Below, piece by piece: positions 6,147 to 6,919 of a stretch of DNA of 6,919 nucleotides (position 1 is the stretch's first letter; each line of letters opens with the position of its first letter). The stretch covers positions 1-6,919 of the forward strand of contig JBOGDS010000130.1 in assembly GCA_050743075.1 (NCBI GenBank). The letters are read 5' to 3'. The stretch is from JBOGDS01 sp050743075. GTDB taxonomy: Bacteria; Actinomycetota; Actinomycetes; Jiangellales; Jiangellaceae. The notes under the pieces are model-generated. The model ran no database searches. It was given only the letters and a program-made list of their open reading frames with translations, and was not told the DNA's origin. Position numbers and translations under genes: made by a program.

Positions 6147-6919
6147 CGCCTCGACCTCGCCGCGACGAGTAGGGCCGCGCTGACCAGGCCGGTCAGCCGA
6201 GCCAGCCGCGCCGCCCGCAGGACGTCGCCGGCGCTGGGGGCTCGACCCTCGCCCAGCCGCGGTCGACGCTCCACCCGGCCCGGGTACCGGTTCTGTCCAC
6301 CCAGACGCACGCCGAGCGCGCCGGCAAAGGCTGCCTCAACCCGCCCGGCGTTGGGGCTGGGATGACGACGGCCGTCGCGTCGCAGCACCCGCCACGCATC
6401 CGCGCGGCGGCCGCCGACCGACGGTGCCAGCGCGACGGCGAGGAACGCAGCGAGCCGGGCGGCCGGCCAGGTCAGCATGTCGTCCAGCCGGGCCGCCGCC
6501 CAGCCGAACCGCTCGTAGCGAGCGCTCCGATGCCCGACCATCGCGTCAAGCGTGTTCGCCGCCCGGTAGGCGACGACGCCCGCCGGCCCTCCCACGACCC
6601 CCCACAGCAGCGGACCGGTGACGGCGTCCGCAGTGTTCTCGGCCGCCGACTCGATGGCCGCCCGGCACACCTCATGGCCGGACAGGCCAGTGGGATCGCG
6701 CCCGACCAGGGTCGGCAGATGCGCACGGGCCGCCGGCAGGTCGTCGGCGGCAACCTGGGTGGCGATCAGCGTCGCGGCGCGCTCGAGCGACCTCCCGCCG
6801 AGAGCCGTCCAGGTCAGCGCGGCCACGAACGCAGCCCGAACGGCCGGCCGGCGGCGCACGACGCGGTCGACGGCGGCGGTCGCGACGGCCGGGCCCGCGA
6901 CCAGGACGGCGACGTAGGC
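6143..6919 (-). CDS. cobD: CobD/CbiB adenosylcobinamide-phosphate synthase, partial at window edge
   Basis: The visible 258 residues are the bulk of a CobD/CbiB membrane enzyme, which joins aminopropanol (phosphate) to adenosylcobyric acid to give adenosylcobinamide (phosphate). Family signatures, numbered from the window edge at 6919: IESAAENTADAV (about 89-100), NTLDAMVGHRSARYERFGW followed by AARLDDMLTWPAARL (about 122-155), and HPSPNAGRVEAAFAGALGVRLGG (about 186-208). Hydrophobic stretches surround these, as expected of an integral membrane protein. The reading frame is open to the edge with no need of the in-frame GTG at 6859; the sequence before it (AYVAVLVAGPAVATAAVDRVV) matches the first membrane region, so the true start is about 40 residues upstream, outside the window. 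The TGA at 6143-6145 overlaps the cobC ATG, so the two are translationally coupled in one cobalamin operon. Confidence 0.94.
   Translation of the reverse strand, partial: AYVAVLVAGPAVATAAVDRVVRRRPAVRAAFVAALTWTALGGRSLERAATLIATQVAADDLPAARAHLPTLVGRDPTGLSGHEVCRAAIESAAENTADAVTGPLLWGVVGGPAGVVAYRAANTLDAMVGHRSARYERFGWAAARLDDMLTWPAARLAAFLAVALAPSVGGRRADAWRVLRRDGRRHPSPNAGRVEAAFAGALGVRLGGQNRYPGRVERRPRLGEGRAPSAGDVLRAARLARLTGLVSAALLVAARSRR

Noticed and set aside
4152..6365. A 737-codon open frame on the plus strand across the anti-sigma-like gene and antisense to cobC.
   Set aside because: It is low-complexity Arg/Pro/Gly-rich sequence in the wrong frame of one real gene and antisense to another.
6800..6919. 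Cobalamin riboswitch upstream of the cob genes.
   Set aside because: The true start of cobD lies beyond the window, so its leader is not present; this stretch is coding.

Overview
The window is very GC-rich, and almost every gene is third-position-GC rich with long spurious open frames on the opposite strand. Together with the gene families (PadR plus a drug-type ABC-2 exporter, a SigE-family sigma factor, an actinobacterial cobC/cobD pair), this points to a high-GC actinomycete chromosome. I cannot name the genus from sequence alone.

Layout, left to right. Positions 1-512 hold no intact gene. The minus strand at about 16-276 carries only the C-terminal end of an AI-2E-family membrane transporter, followed by a promoter and a possible operator for the next gene. 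Positions 513-3124 on the plus strand are an export module: a PadR-family regulator, a strong hairpin just after its stop codon, then an ATP-binding protein and an ABC-2 permease that overlap by 4 nt. Positions 3106-3795 on the minus strand are an endonuclease/exonuclease/phosphatase (EEP) fold protein lacking its N-terminus. Directly against it, from about 3797 on the plus strand, is a SigE-family sigma factor that also lacks its N-terminus. Its stop overlaps the start of a one-TM, anti-sigma-like protein (4213-5010). The minus strand from 6919 to 5119 holds a cobalamin pair: cobD, whose start lies outside the window, and cobC, which overlaps cobD by 4 nt and carries a one-base frameshift.

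How they work together. PadR probably represses itself and perhaps the exporter behind it. The sigma factor and the membrane protein would form a signalling pair if the sigma factor were whole. CobC should make aminopropanol phosphate from threonine phosphate, and CobD should attach it to cobyric acid, so the two adjacent genes cover consecutive needs of cobalamin nucleotide-loop assembly.

The notable theme is damage: a transporter remnant, a junction where two divergent genes are both beheaded with no intergenic DNA left, and a frameshift in cobC. These may be real decay or assembly/sequencing error; the sequence alone cannot decide. I found no convincing new biological system.
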